The notes under the pieces were generated by a model. That model saw nothing but the letters and a program-made list of their open reading frames with translations, made no database searches and was not told the origin of the DNA. The translations under genes and the position numbers were made by a program. This document shows positions 1 through 8,457 of a stretch of 64,000 nucleotides of DNA, piece by piece (the stretch's first letter is position 1; the number at the start of each line of letters is the position of its first letter). The DNA is from Bdellovibrio bacteriovorus. GTDB taxonomy: Bacteria; Bdellovibrionota; Bdellovibrionia; Bdellovibrionales; Bdellovibrionaceae. The stretch is taken from NCBI RefSeq assembly GCF_001592735.1, contig NZ_LUKE01000001.1:744001-808000 (forward strand), written 5' to 3'.

Positions 1-709
1 AGCCATCAACTAATACAAAAAGCATAATTTTAAACGGAAGCGAGATCACCACTGGCGGAAGCATCATCATACCCATCGCCATCAAAACGCTGGATGCCAC
101 GATATCGATCACCAAGAATGGAAGGAAAATAATAAAACCAATAATGAATGACGTCTTAAGTTCAGAAACCACAAACGCCGGAACCAAAACCATCGTTGGC
201 ACATCCGCACGTGTTTTTGGAGTTCCAACTTTAGAAAGCTTCACGAACAACGCCAAATCAGATTCGCGTGTTTGGCTGAACATGAATTTACGCAAAGGAG
301 CGAGTGTATTTTCTAAGGCAACTTCTTGTGAAATCGTTCCTTTAAGATAAGGCTGAATGCCTTTTTCATTCATCTCATTAAATGCCGGTTGCATCACAAA
401 GAAAGTCAGGAATAAAGCCAAACCCACCAACAATTGATTCGGCGGCATTTGCTGTACGCCCATGGCTTGGCGCAAAAAGGAAAGAACGATGATGATACGG
501 GTAAAACCCGTCATCATGATCAAGATCGCCGGCGCCAAAGTTAGCACCGTCATAACTAAAATCAATTTGACGGCGGCCACCACATCATTAGGGTTGTCCG
601 TCGTCTTAAAGCCCAGATTTAATTGCGGCAAAGTTACTTGCGCGAAGGCATTAGAACTTGCCAACAAAATCAGAGGAAGAAGCAAAAGACTCCAAAGAGT
701 CCAATTCAT
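1..709 (-). CDS. fliP: Flagellar export gate protein FliP (C-terminus cut by window edge)
   Basis: FliP is an inner-membrane subunit of the flagellar type III export gate, working with FliQ and FliR. The frame reads leftward from an ATG at 709 and is still open at base 1, so the last residues lie outside the window. The product begins with a signal-like hydrophobic stretch ending SNAFAQ. It then shows family features: the hydrophobic segment with [17 protein letters not shown], the following GVQQMPPNQ, and the later hydrophobic run with [20 protein letters not shown]. It follows fliO with an 8-base gap and is the fifth gene of fliL-M-N-O-P. Identity is very secure; only the end is missing. 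Confidence 0.95.
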   Translation of the reverse strand, partial: MNWTLWSLLLLPLILLASSNAFAQVTLPQLNLGFKTTDNPNDVVAAVKLILVMTVLTLAPAILIMMTGFTRIIIVLSFLRQAMGVQQMPPNQLLVGLALFLTFFVMQPAFNEMNEKGIQPYLKGTISQEVALENTLAPLRKFMFSQTRESDLALFVKLSKVGTPKTRADVPTMVLVPAFVVSELKTSFIIGFIIFLPFLVIDIVASSVLMAMGMMMLPPVVISLPFKIMLFVLVDG

Positions 710-717
710 TTTTCTCA

Positions 718-1404
718 CTAAAGAGACCTCATACCCTTAAGGCGTTTAGAAACAATGTCTTTAATACCGCTAATTGCAAATTCTTCGTCTGCATCCAGCT
801 CATTGGCCGCCGCCGAACGTTTATTCGCTTTAGGCTTCTGAACTTCTTGTTCTTCGTCTTCTTGAATATCCATCCCACCAAGAACACGACCAAAGTTACG
901 GGGTGCCTCCTCAGGAACTTCGTCATCCATCAACGATAAATTCTTGATCATCGAAATATTATGATCCGTGACACCAATAAGAATGGACTCACCCGCCACA
1001 CGGATGATCGCCAAGCTTTTCTTTGGGCCCAAGTAATGCTGTTGCAAAACTTTGATTTGCGTTTGGTGCTTTGCTGATTGCGGGACTTTGTACTTTCTTA
1101 AGAAGAAAAAAGCACCAACACCCACCAAACCTAAAATTGAAATCGTGAAGAGAATACGGAAAACGCTGCTCTCTTCACCGGCTGCTTTTTTGGGGCCATC
1201 CAAATTCAAAGGAATTTCTGACTCTTTACGATTGTCCTTTGCCGGTGGCAAGGTAGGGGACGCTTGCTCAGCCACGGCAGAGGCTTCAGTATTATCAACG
1301 GCGGTCAATCCCACAGAAGCTTCGTCGGCATTGGTTACCGCTGCTTCTTGCGAAAAAGCCGAAGAGCAGGAAATCACGAATAAGATGGATAACAACCAGC
1401 GCAT
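718..1404 (-). CDS. fliO: Flagellar biosynthesis protein FliO
   Basis: FliO is a bitopic membrane protein that helps assemble the FliPQR export gate. The 228-residue product has an N-terminal signal-like segment ([19 protein letters not shown]), an acidic and alanine-rich periplasmic stretch, a transmembrane helix at about residues 82-102 ([21 protein letters not shown]) and a cytoplasmic part containing [22 protein letters not shown], the usual FliO core. The tail is long and charged. The ATG at 1404 is preceded by AGAGG at a good distance. Its position between fliN and fliP supports the call. FliO is poorly conserved, so identity rests on topology, the core motif and gene order. Confidence 0.9.
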   Translation of the reverse strand: MRWLLSILFVISCSSAFSQEAAVTNADEASVGLTAVDNTEASAVAEQASPTLPPAKDNRKESEIPLNLDGPKKAAGEESSVFRILFTISILGLVGVGAFFFLRKYKVPQSAKHQTQIKVLQQHYLGPKKSLAIIRVAGESILIGVTDHNISMIKNLSLMDDEVPEEAPRNFGRVLGGMDIQEDEEQEVQKPKANKRSAAANELDADEEFAISGIKDIVSKRLKGMRSL

Positions 1405-1415
1405 CTAAGGACCTC

Positions 1416-1796
1416 TTACTTTAATTGTTCCACACGCTCAGCGGGTGAAATGATGTCAGTTAAACGAACACCGAATTTTTCATTGACGACCACGGCTTCA
1501 CCGCGAGCAATCAACTTATCATTGACGTAAACTTCCATGGGCTCACCAGCCAGTTTATTCAATTCAATGACACTCCCTTGAGTCAGATTCAAAAGCTCAC
1601 TCACCGGCATTTTGGTACGACCCAATTCAACGGAAACTTTTAAAGGAATATCTAAGATCATTCCCAGGTTGCGGTCTTGATGGGCCGGGAGGGCTGCGGA
1701 TTTTTTCGCCGCACTACCGCCACCGCCGCCTTCAGCCGCGCCCGAAGCTTCCGCAACGAGTTGGTCTGCCAAATTATCTAAAGTATCGTCACCCAT
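1416..1796 (-). CDS. fliN: Flagellar motor switch protein FliN
   Basis: FliN forms the lower C-ring of the flagellar switch together with FliM and takes part in switching and export-cargo docking. The 126-residue product has a variable N-terminus with a glycine linker (about residues 22-27) and a C-terminal SpoA/SPOA domain from about residue 50: VSVELGRTKMPVSELL, the GSVIELNKLAGEP turn and VVVNEKFGVRLTDI are characteristic. The ATG at 1796 follows GGGGGAG. It sits 13 bases after fliM. The length is close to FliN of other bacteria; there is no sign of the longer FliY fusion. Confidence 0.97.
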   Translation of the reverse strand: MGDDTLDNLADQLVAEASGAAEGGGGGSAAKKSAALPAHQDRNLGMILDIPLKVSVELGRTKMPVSELLNLTQGSVIELNKLAGEPMEVYVNDKLIARGEAVVVNEKFGVRLTDIISPAERVEQLK

Positions 1797-1809
1797 TAAT
1801 GTCTCCCCC

Positions 1810-2811
1810 CTACTTTTGCACCGGACGAGTCACTTGGACTGCCACAGTTCCATGATGTATGCCGTAGTAACCTTTAAATTTCTTAACGCCTTCAATATTC
1901 ACATCAAGTTCGCCCGAAGCGTCCTGATCTAACGGAATGACGTCCCCGACTTTCAAACTCATCATATCGCGCAGTTTGATTTCGGTTTCGCCCAGATTGA
2001 TTTTGATTTCTAAATCTGTTTCTAAAAGCTGTTCTTGAATGATCGCCGTCCAAAGTTTTTTGTCGGTTTGATCCGTTTCAACTTGGAAACCTGTTTGTAG
2101 TTTTTGTTTGATCGGCTCGATTGTCGCATAAGGAATAACAATTGAAATTGTTCCCGTCGCATTTTCAAGCTCAACGTCGAACGTTGAGGCGATAACAACG
2201 TCAGTTGGCGGCACGATACCGACGAACTGAGGATTCACCTCGGTACGCACAAATGAACAACCAATTTTTTCAATCGAAGCCCAAGCGGCTTCAAGATCGT
2301 TGATCGCGAGGCCCACAACTTTTTGTACGATAGAAAGTTCGATCGGCGTAAAATCCTTCCCGTCAATTTTAGTGTAAGGACGATCCGCGCCACCGAAGAA
2401 ACTATCAACCAAGGCGTAGGCTAATTTACTTTCAATAACGAAAAGAGCCGAACCACGCAAGTTACCGAAGCGCAAAACCGACATGCACGTGGGCATCGGT
2501 AAAGTGTTGATAAATTCTCCGAATTTTAAAAATTCAGTCGAGGTCAGCGTGATCGAAGCGATCTTACGAAGAGCCGAGGACAATGATACGCGGAATGCAC
2601 GCATGAATTTTTCGTAGATAACTTCAAGCTGTGGCAAGCGACCGCGAATGATACGATCTTGACTGGTCAAATCGTAAGACACGATCTTACGGTCTTCAAC
2701 TTTACCTACGGATTGTGACTCTGCCTTGGGAGCATCCGAGGAAGCAACATCACCGTCGGAAACCGCCGCTAAGAGAGCATCAACTTCGCTTTGGGACAGA
2801 ACTTGATTCAT
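1810..2811 (-). CDS. fliM: Flagellar motor switch protein FliM
   Basis: FliM is the middle C-ring protein; its N-terminal peptide binds phosphorylated CheY. The product is 333 residues, as expected. Residues 5-15 (LSQSEVDALLA) form the CheY-binding motif, which implies a functional chemotaxis input. The middle CheC-like domain follows (for example TSQDRIIRGRLPQLEVIYEKF), and the C-terminal SPOA domain ends near GYYGIHHGTVAVQV. An Ala/Ser-rich linker separates the peptide from the core. The ATG at 2811 is preceded by AGGG at a short distance. It lies 9 bases after fliL in the same leftward operon. Confidence 0.97.
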   Translation of the reverse strand: MNQVLSQSEVDALLAAVSDGDVASSDAPKAESQSVGKVEDRKIVSYDLTSQDRIIRGRLPQLEVIYEKFMRAFRVSLSSALRKIASITLTSTEFLKFGEFINTLPMPTCMSVLRFGNLRGSALFVIESKLAYALVDSFFGGADRPYTKIDGKDFTPIELSIVQKVVGLAINDLEAAWASIEKIGCSFVRTEVNPQFVGIVPPTDVVIASTFDVELENATGTISIVIPYATIEPIKQKLQTGFQVETDQTDKKLWTAIIQEQLLETDLEIKINLGETEIKLRDMMSLKVGDVIPLDQDASGELDVNIEGVKKFKGYYGIHHGTVAVQVTRPVQK

Positions 2812-2820
2812 AACCCTGCC

Positions 2821-3354
2821 TTAGTTGTAGATAAACTCTGTGAAGAACACGTTTGAAATCTTCCCTTGAACCAGGAAAGAATTAATAGTGTCTTTAATTT
2901 CATTTCTTAAATTATCTTTGCCTTCACGCGTATCCACTTGCTCCTGAGTTTTAGAAGACAAGATGATAATAATGATATCGCGAATTTGCGGTTTACGCTT
3001 CTCGATCTCATCTAATACATGCTCGCCCTGGACCTCAAGCTCCATGCTGACACTTGCCACTTTACGGCCTTTAGAACCGGCCAAATTGACAATGAATTTT
3101 TCTAAGGGAACGACCTTCCCCATGACTTCTTTTTCTTCCGTGGCTTCATGATGTTGAGCCGCGGCTTCACCTTTGATGACTTGTTCGATTTTAGGTTCGG
3201 CGGCTTCTTTCTTCTTGCCCGAATAGAGCATGAACCCAACACCTGCTACGACGAGCATATTGATCACCGCTAACGCGATCAAAAGTATAGGCTTTTGTCC
3301 AGATCCACCACTTGGCGCTGCTGCTTCCGGTGCTGCTGCTTCTTTCTCCGCCAC
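2821..3354 (-). CDS. fliL: Flagellar basal body-associated protein FliL
   Basis: FliL is a single-pass inner-membrane protein that forms rings around stator units and supports torque. The 177-residue product has an Ala/Pro/Gly-rich cytoplasmic start, a transmembrane helix at about 23-43 (ILLIALAVINMLVVAGVGFML), a charged linker and a periplasmic domain with VVPLEKFIVNLAGSKGRK and IRDIIIIILSSKTQEQV, typical of the family. Translation starts at a GTG (3354) with GGAGG eight bases upstream. It is the first gene of the fliLMNOP run and lies about 40 bases from a predicted sigma-54 start site. Confidence 0.95.
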   Translation of the reverse strand: MAEKEAAAPEAAAPSGGSGQKPILLIALAVINMLVVAGVGFMLYSGKKKEAAEPKIEQVIKGEAAAQHHEATEEKEVMGKVVPLEKFIVNLAGSKGRKVASVSMELEVQGEHVLDEIEKRKPQIRDIIIIILSSKTQEQVDTREGKDNLRNEIKDTINSFLVQGKISNVFFTEFIYN

Positions 3355-3404
3355 TATTCATCCTCCATGATGAAGAACCACAGATTGGTCCTTACAAAAT
3401 TGAA

Positions 3405-3420
3405 AGCAACAGCAATGCCA
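3405..3420 (-). promoter_or_regulatory. Sigma-54 (RpoN) promoter for fliLMNOP
   Basis: On the minus strand the 16-mer TGGCATTGCTGTTGCT matches the -24/-12 consensus TGGCAC-N5-TTGCW with one mismatch, and GG and GC are spaced exactly as required. The expected start is near 3394, giving a leader of about 40 bases to the fliL GTG with its GGAGG inside. Sigma-54 control of flagellar genes is common in proteobacteria. Confidence 0.65.
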
Positions 3421-3593
3421 ACAGGACCTCCGTCGAGCGTCAAAGTCTGCGGTCCAACATATTTGAGCTCAGGCAATTTTTGCCGACCCCGCAAACATTT
3501 GCCGGGTAGAATTTCTCTGACAGTAGTCAAACTTTTGGCATTGGGATTTGACTCCCACTTAAAAAAAACCCGACGATAAGCGAGGAGAATCCA

Positions 3594-4907
3594 ATGAAAT
3601 CCTCACACTGTTTTGACGTCGTGATCGTCGGCGCCGGAGCTTCAGGTTTGTCATGCGCCGCCCATTTACTAAAGCAAAATGTCGACCTGATGGTCCTGGA
3701 GGCAAGGCCCCGCATTGGAGGCCGGGTTTTCACTCAAGGCTCACCTCACCCTTCCATTCCCATTGAGTTAGGGGCGGAGTTCATTCATGCAGCCTCACCT
3801 CTTGTTTTGGATCTTTTAAAGAAGACGGGCCACGATTTTTATGATGCTCAGTTTGAACAGCTCTTTTTGAAAAACGGAAAGCTGATTGAGCAAAAAGATT
3901 TCTGGGACCGATTTGAAAAAGTATTAGCCTTGCCGGACAGTGAACGAAAGACCGACCGTTCGATGGCAGATTTTTTAAAGGCTCATAAAGCCATCCCGAA
4001 AGACATGCGAGATCTTTTAATTGGATACATTGAAGGCTTTCAAGCCGCCGACATAAATCTGATTGGTGAAAAGGCGTTCGCGGAATCCGAGAAAGATAAA
4101 CGCGATCTGAATGGCAATAACGATTTTCGTATTGTGGGTGGCTACTGCGATGTTCTCCAGGGACTTATGCAGAATTCACTTAAGAAAAAGATCGCTCTTG
4201 AACATCCTGTTACTCAAATTAATTGGAATAAAAAACAGATAGAGATCATCTGCACTCTTCCGTCGGGACGGCGTCGTCATATTCACGCAAAACAAGTCGT
4301 GCTGGCAGTGCCACTAGCCGTCTTGCAGGGGCAGCATAAAAAATCACAGATTGAGTTTAAACCGGAAATCCCCGAACTTCTTCCGGCACTTTCACATCTG
4401 CACGTCGGTCATGTGCAAAGACTGGTGTTTATTTTTAAAACCCGCTTTTGGGAAAACCTCTCCGAAAAAAATCCGGTGTGCTTTTTAAGAGCGCCCCATA
4501 ACATGTATTTTTCCACGTGGTGGACTTTAAGCCCCTTACGTGCTCCTTACCTGATCGCTTGGCAGGGAGGACCCATGGCGCAAGAACTTTCGAACATGTC
4601 GGACAACGCCCGTATCGAAAAAGCGCTGCAAACCTTGTCAAAAATCACCAATAGATCCTTGGCTTTCTTAAAAAAAGAAGTGTCCTCCGTTCATCAACAC
4701 AACTGGTCTAAAGATCCCTACGCCATGGGCGCTTACACTTACACCGGCATAGAAAACCAAGATTATAAACCTAAAACGTATCCGCATTTTCATGGCTTCT
4801 TATGGCTGACCGGAGAAGCCTTTGCCAAAGCGGATGGCCAAGGCACTGTGCATGGAGCTTTAGAGCATGGTTTTGAAATCGCACAAAAGATTTTACAAGC
4901 ACTTTAG
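3594..4907 (+). CDS. FAD-dependent amine oxidase family protein
   Basis: This is a flavin monoamine oxidase-type enzyme (Amino_oxidase family) of 437 residues, near the usual length. The N-terminal dinucleotide-binding motif VGAGASGLSCAAHLL (about residues 11-25) is followed by the acidic strand end VLEARPRIGGRV, the standard FAD-ribose contact region. The C-terminal FAD signature WLTGEAFAKADGQGTVHGALEHG is complete. No signal peptide is visible, so it is probably cytoplasmic. GCGAGGAG precedes the ATG. The substrate cannot be read from sequence; polyamine, amino acid or monoamine oxidation are all possible. It stands alone between the divergent fliL operon and the convergent MAPEG gene. Confidence 0.85.
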   Translation: MKSSHCFDVVIVGAGASGLSCAAHLLKQNVDLMVLEARPRIGGRVFTQGSPHPSIPIELGAEFIHAASPLVLDLLKKTGHDFYDAQFEQLFLKNGKLIEQKDFWDRFEKVLALPDSERKTDRSMADFLKAHKAIPKDMRDLLIGYIEGFQAADINLIGEKAFAESEKDKRDLNGNNDFRIVGGYCDVLQGLMQNSLKKKIALEHPVTQINWNKKQIEIICTLPSGRRRHIHAKQVVLAVPLAVLQGQHKKSQIEFKPEIPELLPALSHLHVGHVQRLVFIFKTRFWENLSEKNPVCFLRAPHNMYFSTWWTLSPLRAPYLIAWQGGPMAQELSNMSDNARIEKALQTLSKITNRSLAFLKKEVSSVHQHNWSKDPYAMGAYTYTGIENQDYKPKTYPHFHGFLWLTGEAFAKADGQGTVHGALEHGFEIAQKILQAL

Positions 4908-4911
4908 AAAA

Positions 4912-5301
4912 CTAAAGCAAACTGCATAGAACCATCACTAAACCGATCAAACTCGCACCCCAAATCAACGTGCGCAATCCCGTAATGCCCGCTGCATACA
5001 CGAAGAAGTAAAGCACACGGGAGTAGAAGTAAAGCTGAGATCCCCAATAAGAAAGTGATGTTCCTTTTTGCAAAAATAGAACGGCAAAAATCGCCACGAT
5101 AAAAATTGGAAACGTCTCCATAAAGTTACGATAGGATCGATCGACTCTTCCGGCCATTCCTGTCAGTGGAGGCCGCGAAGACTCACGAGAGCTTAAATTC
5201 CATTTCAGTCCGCGTTGCATTGTTGAAAGATGCGCGGCCGCCAATAACTGTACTAAACCTAATATGGACGCAAATATTAACATTTGAATTTCTACTATCA
5301 T
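4912..5301 (-). CDS. MAPEG family membrane protein
   Basis: This is a small four-helix membrane protein of the MAPEG family (membrane-associated proteins in eicosanoid and glutathione metabolism). The visible core is the long first helix (MIVEIQMLIFASILGLVQLLAA), the loop with GRVDRSYRNFMETFPIF, which is the strongest family signature, and the ends YFYSRVLYFFVYAAGI and LRTLIWGAS. I chose the ATG at 5301 because GGAGGG sits directly upstream and the family begins with this helix; an in-frame ATG at 5361 would add 20 residues that do not resemble it. It ends 4 bases from the convergent amine oxidase gene. The bacterial role of this clade is unknown. Confidence 0.85.
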   Translation of the reverse strand: MIVEIQMLIFASILGLVQLLAAAHLSTMQRGLKWNLSSRESSRPPLTGMAGRVDRSYRNFMETFPIFIVAIFAVLFLQKGTSLSYWGSQLYFYSRVLYFFVYAAGITGLRTLIWGASLIGLVMVLCSLL

Positions 5302-5412
5302 GGGCCCTCCAAAGCTCTTTTGTATATTTGCAGGTAAATAGCTTGGGCTTGCAAGAAGCATTTAGTCCCCGTGATCATACACAGAGATTTTTAAAAACAA
5401 AAAGGAGACTTT

Positions 5413-5937
5413 ATGAAATCATTAAAATTAGCAGCATTGCCTTTGGTTCTTTCCGCGTTCATGTTCGGTGGCTTCGCCCACGCGGCAAATCTTTCAGACC
5501 AAGAGGTTGGCGAAATTCTCAAAACCGTGAACGACGCTGAAATCGACGCTGCCAAAGCCGCGAAGTCACGCGCCAGCAATAGCGAAGTAAAAACATTCGC
5601 TAAAGACATGGAAAATGCCCACGAAAACAACAACAAAGAAGCCAAAAAAGTTTTCAAAAAAGCAGATATCGATCCTAAAAATAACGATATCGCTAAAAAC
5701 CTTAAAAAAGATGCCAAAGATAAATTGGCAGAGCTAAAAAAGAAAAAAGGCTCTGACTTTGATAAAGCCTATATCGAAAACCAAATCATGATGCACCAAC
5801 AGGTTTTGAATGACTTGGAACAAAAATACATCCCGGCCACACAAAACTCAGATTTCCGTGCGTTCTTAGAAACTACAAAAACTCACGTGCAGGAGCATTT
5901 GTCTAAGGCTCAGCAGATTCAATCGACTTTGAAGTAG
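5413..5937 (+). CDS. Exported DUF4142 protein
   Basis: This 174-residue product has a clean signal peptide (cleavage likely after GGFAHA, about residue 24) and a helical ferritin-like DUF4142 domain. Typical features are EVGEILKTVNDAEIDAAKAA, the helix VKTFAKDMENAHENNNKE, and the late DFDKAYIENQIMMHQQVLNDLEQ and FRAFLETTKTHVQEHLSKA. The mature part is strongly lysine- and alanine-rich. AAGGAG precedes the ATG. Members are periplasmic or outer-membrane-linked and have no firmly established function. It is a single gene with its own terminator just downstream. Confidence 0.85.
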   Translation: MKSLKLAALPLVLSAFMFGGFAHAANLSDQEVGEILKTVNDAEIDAAKAAKSRASNSEVKTFAKDMENAHENNNKEAKKVFKKADIDPKNNDIAKNLKKDAKDKLAELKKKKGSDFDKAYIENQIMMHQQVLNDLEQKYIPATQNSDFRAFLETTKTHVQEHLSKAQQIQSTLK

Positions 5938-6000
5938 TTGACTTTAAAACGTCGCCTGCTGTGACCGCATTTCGCAGCAGAAAACCCATTGATTTTCGAA

Positions 6001-6036
6001 AGCCCACCTCTACTTTAGAAGTGGGCCTTTTCTTTA
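6001..6036 (+). terminator. Rho-independent terminator after the DUF4142 gene
   Basis: GCCCAC and GTGGGC pair around a 13-base loop and are followed by CTTTTCTTT. The hairpin overlaps the stop codon of the convergent HNH gene. Confidence 0.65.
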
Positions 6037-7040
6037 AGCTGAATTCCCATCTTACTTGCCATAAATAGATTATGCGTGCGGCAAAGAACTCTTAAGTTAT
6101 CCTGGTGATTTGACCCGCCCAATGATACAGGAACAATATGATCAATTTGCAGTTGATATCTGGAGCGACAGCGTTCATTTGAATTAGGATTCACATATTC
6201 ACAACAACCCTCCGAATTTCTTAAAAGTTCGCGTCGAGTTCGAATAGAAATTGCTTTTCTTAGATTCCGCCTCGTAGCGATGACTCCTTGAGTTGAAATG
6301 GATTTTCGAAGTGTGATTGGCGGCAACTCTAAATCTTGGGGTTCTTTCGACATGGCCGATGGCTTGTCCTTACCGATAAGAAGCACTTCTTTTTTAACCA
6401 AGTTATTTTCTTTCATAGCTGCTCTTGATTCGTTCTTCTGATTGAACTTTTTCGCCAAAGTCGCGATGATATGCGCCCATGAGCCTTCATGACAAACATG
6501 AGAGAGATTGTTTCTTGCATTTTCCAATTCCTTAAACTGCTCGGCCGATAAAGTAATTTCAATTCGAACCGAGTCGTCGGCTTGGGGTCGAAGCGCTTCT
6601 TGATCTCTTACTGGCAAATTAAATTCTTTAGCCAGGACGGCGTCCGTCTGAAAAGAATTTCTATTTTCTAACTTTCCTAGAACCTCCAAAGTTATGGAAG
6701 GAGAAATACTTGTCCCGTTATTCTGCGCCTCCTTAAGACATTTCTGCACTTTCGTAAGCTGAGAAAGATGCAGGCTTCCAGATTCAATTTTATCAGCAAC
6801 TTCGGGCAACTGCTTTAAAAGCCGGGCCGATTGCAAACGACGATAAGCCGCCGCTTCGGAATATCCTAACCCACGCGTCAGGTAAGTGTACATCCCATCA
6901 TATCCCAGCTCAGCGTAAATCTGACGTTCTTCAATTTCTAAAATGTGCACCAGAATTAAATGCGTAATTTTTCTTTCGGTCCGCACAAGGTTTTGCATGC
7001 GACCCACTAGGTCCTGGTTCGAAATATTTCTTAGATCCAT
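6015..7040 (-). CDS. HNH endonuclease with DUF222-like N-terminal region
   Basis: The 341-residue protein has two parts. Residues about 1-110 are helical and resemble the N-terminal region of DUF222/HNH proteins (SEAAAYRRLQSARLLKQLPEV, then SGSLHLSQLTKVQKCL). The C-terminus carries an HNH nuclease: paired cysteines in GCCEYVNPNSNERCRSRYQ, the core QIDHIVPVSLGGSNHQDNL and the final LCRTHN. All catalytic and structural residues appear present. Such nucleases are often multicopy in genomes and may be mobile, but no inverted repeats or duplicated flanks are visible. The ATG at 7040 is preceded by TAGGAG. Its stop codon lies inside a shared terminator hairpin. Confidence 0.85.
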   Translation of the reverse strand: MDLRNISNQDLVGRMQNLVRTERKITHLILVHILEIEERQIYAELGYDGMYTYLTRGLGYSEAAAYRRLQSARLLKQLPEVADKIESGSLHLSQLTKVQKCLKEAQNNGTSISPSITLEVLGKLENRNSFQTDAVLAKEFNLPVRDQEALRPQADDSVRIEITLSAEQFKELENARNNLSHVCHEGSWAHIIATLAKKFNQKNESRAAMKENNLVKKEVLLIGKDKPSAMSKEPQDLELPPITLRKSISTQGVIATRRNLRKAISIRTRRELLRNSEGCCEYVNPNSNERCRSRYQLQIDHIVPVSLGGSNHQDNLRVLCRTHNLFMASKMGIQLKEKAHF

Positions 7041-7068
7041 AAATTTCTCCTACGAAAAGGACCATATC

Positions 7069-7146
7069 ATGGGTTTTAAAAAAGAGTTTTTGAAACATTT
7101 TAAGAACGCAGGGATCAGGCAGAGACCTCATTTTTATCAAGCTTAA
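7069..7146 (+). CDS. Possible 25-residue basic small protein
   Basis: A short frame runs from an ATG with AAGGA nine bases upstream to a TAA. It would encode a basic peptide with the sequence MGFKKEFLKHFKNAGIRQRP plus five more residues. It is divergent from the HNH nuclease start (28 bases away). The ribosome-binding site is good, but a frame this short can occur by chance and there is no family match I recognise. Treat as tentative. Confidence 0.25.
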   Translation: MGFKKEFLKHFKNAGIRQRPHFYQA

Positions 7147-7415
7147 TAAGCTCAGAAATGTTCTATACGAAACCTAAATTCACAGAACACGGTCCTTCGT
7201 GAAAAATTTTATTTATTTCGACCTGACCTAAAATAAAGAATCAAAAATCATGGCAAACAAATTCGACATTACAAATAACTATTGCCGCTATGCGCCCGCG
7301 TAGCGAGGGTGATCCCTTCGCCCGGGCAACGATAAGAAGTCCTTTCTAGACATTTTTATTTTTTCGTCCCAAGATGAACTTCATAAATTACACACTAACC
7401 ACCCGAGGATATGTA
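7147..7415. other. Gene-poor region with one GC-rich stem-loop
   Basis: The 269 bases between the small frame and the S66 peptidase are AT-rich apart from 7292-7330. There, GCCCG pairs with CGGGC around an inner GAGGG/CCCTT-type stem, giving a compact nested hairpin with no T-run on either side. It could be a small repeat element or a structured leader. No convincing promoter is visible to me. Confidence 0.35.
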
Positions 7416-8453
7416 ATGTCCCAAACCCTTATTTCTCCAAAACGTTTGAAATTCGGAGATACTATTGGTGTCTTCACTCCTTCTTCTCCCGCTTACAATG
7501 CAAATCCTGAACTTTTCGAAAATGGGCTTCGCACGCTAAAAAATCTGGGTTTCAACATCAAGCTAGGTTCTTTGACTAACAAAAGAGCCTCCCAAGGCTA
7601 CCGCTCAGGCTCTGGAGAAGAACGGGCCAAAGAATTCATGGAGCTTATCAAGGATCCGGATGTCGACGCTTTGGTGGCCACTATCGGCGGATATAATTCA
7701 AGTAGCATGATTCCCTTTCTGGATTATTCGGCAATCAAGGAAGAACGCAAACCTATCTGCGGATACTCAGATGTCACTTCACTTCATTTGGCGATTATGA
7801 AATTTGCGGGCTTAAGAACCTACTATGGACCGGCGGTGATGTGTTGGTTTGGTGATTGGCCTTCAGGCATTGAAGAAAGTAACAAGTGGTTCTTAGATGC
7901 CTTGATGAACCACGAGTCCGGGACAAGAGATATTAATCAACCAAAAAGATGGAGCAACCATTCAAGAGATTGGGGCAACGGAGACTGGAAAAAACTGCCA
8001 AGAGAGTGGCAGGAAAATCGTGGATGGAAAGTCCTTCAAGAGGGCACCGCGACCGCACCGATCATAGCCGCGAACTTGAATACACTCACCAGTGCGGCGG
8101 GCACTAAATATTGGCCGGACCTCAAAGGTAAGATTCTTTTAATTGAAGAAATGGACGCTCCTTTGATGAAGGAAGAAAGATCCTTACGCCAGCTCTCTTT
8201 AATCGGGGCCTTCGATGAGTTAGCAGGTTTAATTATTTCAAAACCAGAATTTTTTAGCACGGATGGTGCGGCTTTTACTTACGACGACCTGATTATAGAT
8301 ATCGTGGGAAAAAGAACATACCCAATTATTTCTAACTTTGATTGCGGGCACACCGTGCCGATGATCACTATTCCTCAAGGAGTAAGGACTCACCTAAAGG
8401 CTGAGACGACTGAAGTGAAATTTCAGTTCATCGAACCAGCTTTTTCGGCTTAA
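7416..8453 (+). CDS. S66 family LD-carboxypeptidase / MccF-like peptidase
   Basis: S66 serine peptidases cleave the L,D-bond of muropeptide tetrapeptides (LdcA) or hydrolyse microcin C-like acyl sulfamoyl adenosines (MccF). The product of 345 residues has the family start (SPKRLKFGDTIGVFTPSSPA), the ATIGGYNSSSMIPFLDY segment, the nucleophile region CGYSDVTSLHLAI, the Glu of LLIEEMDAP and the His of FDCGHTVPM. The whole layout, including a Trp-rich insert (about residues 180-215), resembles the MccF branch more than LdcA. I chose the ATG at 7416 because GAGGA is six bases upstream; an in-frame ATG at 7374 lacks a site. There is no signal peptide, so a cytoplasmic role in peptidoglycan recycling or antibiotic detoxification is likely. 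Confidence 0.85.
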   Translation: MSQTLISPKRLKFGDTIGVFTPSSPAYNANPELFENGLRTLKNLGFNIKLGSLTNKRASQGYRSGSGEERAKEFMELIKDPDVDALVATIGGYNSSSMIPFLDYSAIKEERKPICGYSDVTSLHLAIMKFAGLRTYYGPAVMCWFGDWPSGIEESNKWFLDALMNHESGTRDINQPKRWSNHSRDWGNGDWKKLPREWQENRGWKVLQEGTATAPIIAANLNTLTSAAGTKYWPDLKGKILLIEEMDAPLMKEERSLRQLSLIGAFDELAGLIISKPEFFSTDGAAFTYDDLIIDIVGKRTYPIISNFDCGHTVPMITIPQGVRTHLKAETTEVKFQFIEPAFSA

Positions 8454-8457
8454 GAAT

